From: Trueperaceae bacterium
Lineage (GTDB): Bacteria; Deinococcota; Deinococci; Deinococcales; Trueperaceae
NCBI GenBank assembly: GCA_007128755.1
Contig: SKWV01000492.1
Coordinates: 1-5,762, forward strand
DNA length: 5,762 nucleotides
Direction of reading: 5' to 3'
Positions 4,840 through 5,762 of this stretch are shown piece by piece (within the stretch, counting starts at the first letter, position 1; each line of letters starts with the position of its first letter). The notes below the pieces were generated by a model. It was not told the DNA's origin. It made no database searches and was given only the letters and a program-made list of their open reading frames with translations. A program made the translations under genes and the position numbers.

Positions 4840-5762
4840 ATGCTCGAGCCCGGGTCCCGCCTCCTCGACGACGCCATCGCCGCACGCGCTCCCCTGCTGG
4901 ACGAGGAGCACCTGGCGGCGGTGCGGCTGTTCAACGGGCACCTCGAAGGCGACGCCCGGTGGGTGATCGACCTCTACGGCAGGACCGCCGTGGTCTTCCA
5001 CGACGCCGCTCCGCTCGCGGACGACGACCCCGAGCTCCGCCGACTGGCCGAGGGGCTGCATGCGCACGTGCCTTTCCTGAACGCGATCGTGCTCAAGGAG
5101 CGGCAGGGCGCGACGGACGAGGCGCGCCGCGGCCGCGTCGTCCACCAGCGCCCGGGTACGGAGCTCGACAGGGTCGTTCGCGAGCACGGCGTGCGCTACG
5201 CCGTCGACCTGCTCATGAACCAAGATGCGGGCTTCTACCTCGACACGCGCCACCTGCGCCGGTGGCTGATCGACACGAGTGATGGCCTGAACGTGCTCAA
5301 CACGTTCGCGTACACCGGCAGCCTCGGGGTGGCCGCGCGCGCCGGCGGGGCTCGCCGCGTGCTGCACACCGACCTGAACCGGCGCTTCCTCGACGTCGCC
5401 AAGGCCTCCTACGCCCGCAACGGCTTCGCGGTCGACCGCGCCGACTTCCAGGCACGGGACTTCTGGTCGTTCGTCCGCGGGCTCAAGCTCCAGGACGCCC
5501 GCTTCGACCGCGTGATCCTCGACCCGCCGTTCTTCTCGAGCACCGACAGGGGCACGGTCGACCTGAACCGCCACACCACCCGCCTCATCAACAAGGTGCG
5601 CCCGCTCGTGCGGAGCGGCGGCACGCTCGTCGTCGTCAACAACGCCCTGTTCCTGAGCGGGGCGGCCTTCATGACGCAGCTCGAGGCGCTGTGCGCCGGC
5701 GGTTGGCTCGAGATCGACCGCACCATCGACGTGCCCGAGGACGTCACCGGCTACCCGTCGAC
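4840..5762 (+). CDS. Class I SAM-dependent methyltransferase, RlmK-like (partial, C-terminus beyond right edge)
   Basis: The visible 307 residues resemble the C-terminal (RlmK) half of RlmKL, which makes m7G in 23S rRNA. The N-terminal part (about 26-56, VRLFNGHLEGDARWVIDLYGR) matches the small domain that precedes the Rossmann fold in RlmK/RlmI proteins. IVLKERQG (83-90) is followed by a short hairpin, then DAGFYLDTRHLRRWL (129-143), the conserved entry to the fold. SAM motif I is VLNTFAYTGSLGVAARAGGA (152-171), the acidic ribose contact HTDLN (176-180), and motif IV DPPFFSS (228-234). GGTLVVVNNALF (260-271) has Asn-Asn where m5C enzymes of the RlmI type carry Ser-Cys-Ser, so cysteine-based C5 chemistry is unlikely. 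The ATG at 4840 lacks a ribosome site but fits the start of homology; no in-frame ATG, GTG or TTG occurs in the ~40 nt upstream. Its RNA target remains an inference. Confidence 0.85.
   Translation, partial: MLEPGSRLLDDAIAARAPLLDEEHLAAVRLFNGHLEGDARWVIDLYGRTAVVFHDAAPLADDDPELRRLAEGLHAHVPFLNAIVLKERQGATDEARRGRVVHQRPGTELDRVVREHGVRYAVDLLMNQDAGFYLDTRHLRRWLIDTSDGLNVLNTFAYTGSLGVAARAGGARRVLHTDLNRRFLDVAKASYARNGFAVDRADFQARDFWSFVRGLKLQDARFDRVILDPPFFSSTDRGTVDLNRHTTRLINKVRPLVRSGGTLVVVNNALFLSGAAFMTQLEALCAGGWLEIDRTIDVPEDVTGYPS

Noticed and set aside
4551..5574. Open frames on both strands (4551-5282 plus, 4765-5574 minus) across the dodecin-methyltransferase region.
   Set aside because: Both are out of frame with, or antisense to, a methyltransferase with a full set of SAM motifs.

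Overview
The window is a GC-rich piece of bacterial chromosome, by eye near 70% G+C. It is densely packed with ordinary genes that mostly have strong Shine-Dalgarno sites. Base composition, the GTG start of the regulator and the gene types would suit an actinomycete-like organism, but no taxonomic marker is present, so this is only a weak guess. I see no mobile element, CRISPR array, tRNA or rRNA.

Left part (1-1413, minus strand): a membrane-anchored SRPBCC-fold protein is followed by a zinc-dependent alcohol dehydrogenase of the formaldehyde-dehydrogenase-like type, which runs off the left edge. A perfect 14-bp GC hairpin lies between them, just upstream of the dehydrogenase ribosome binding site.

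Middle part (1526-4457): a cytochrome P450 on the minus strand is divergent from a plus-strand pair, an alpha/beta hydrolase and a TetR-family repressor. The 168-bp divergent gap holds a short AT-rich island with a TTGACA / TATAAC promoter. Two copies of the palindrome CTAA-N5-TTAG overlap it, centred 21 bp apart (two helical turns). This is the most informative regulatory signal in the window. It suggests a locally controlled oxidation/hydrolysis module: the TetR protein would shut off its own operon and perhaps also the P450 until a small ligand appears.

Right part (4460-5762): a dodecin-family protein (minus strand) ends only 2 bp from the end of the TetR gene. It lacks the tryptophan that stacks on flavin in characterised dodecins. 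Divergent from it is a class I SAM-dependent methyltransferase that resembles the RlmK half of RlmKL (23S rRNA m7G methyltransferase). It runs off the right edge.

I found no clearly unprecedented system. The best leads are the twin operator and the P450/hydrolase/TetR divergon, followed by the Trp-less dodecin and the stand-alone RlmK-like methyltransferase.
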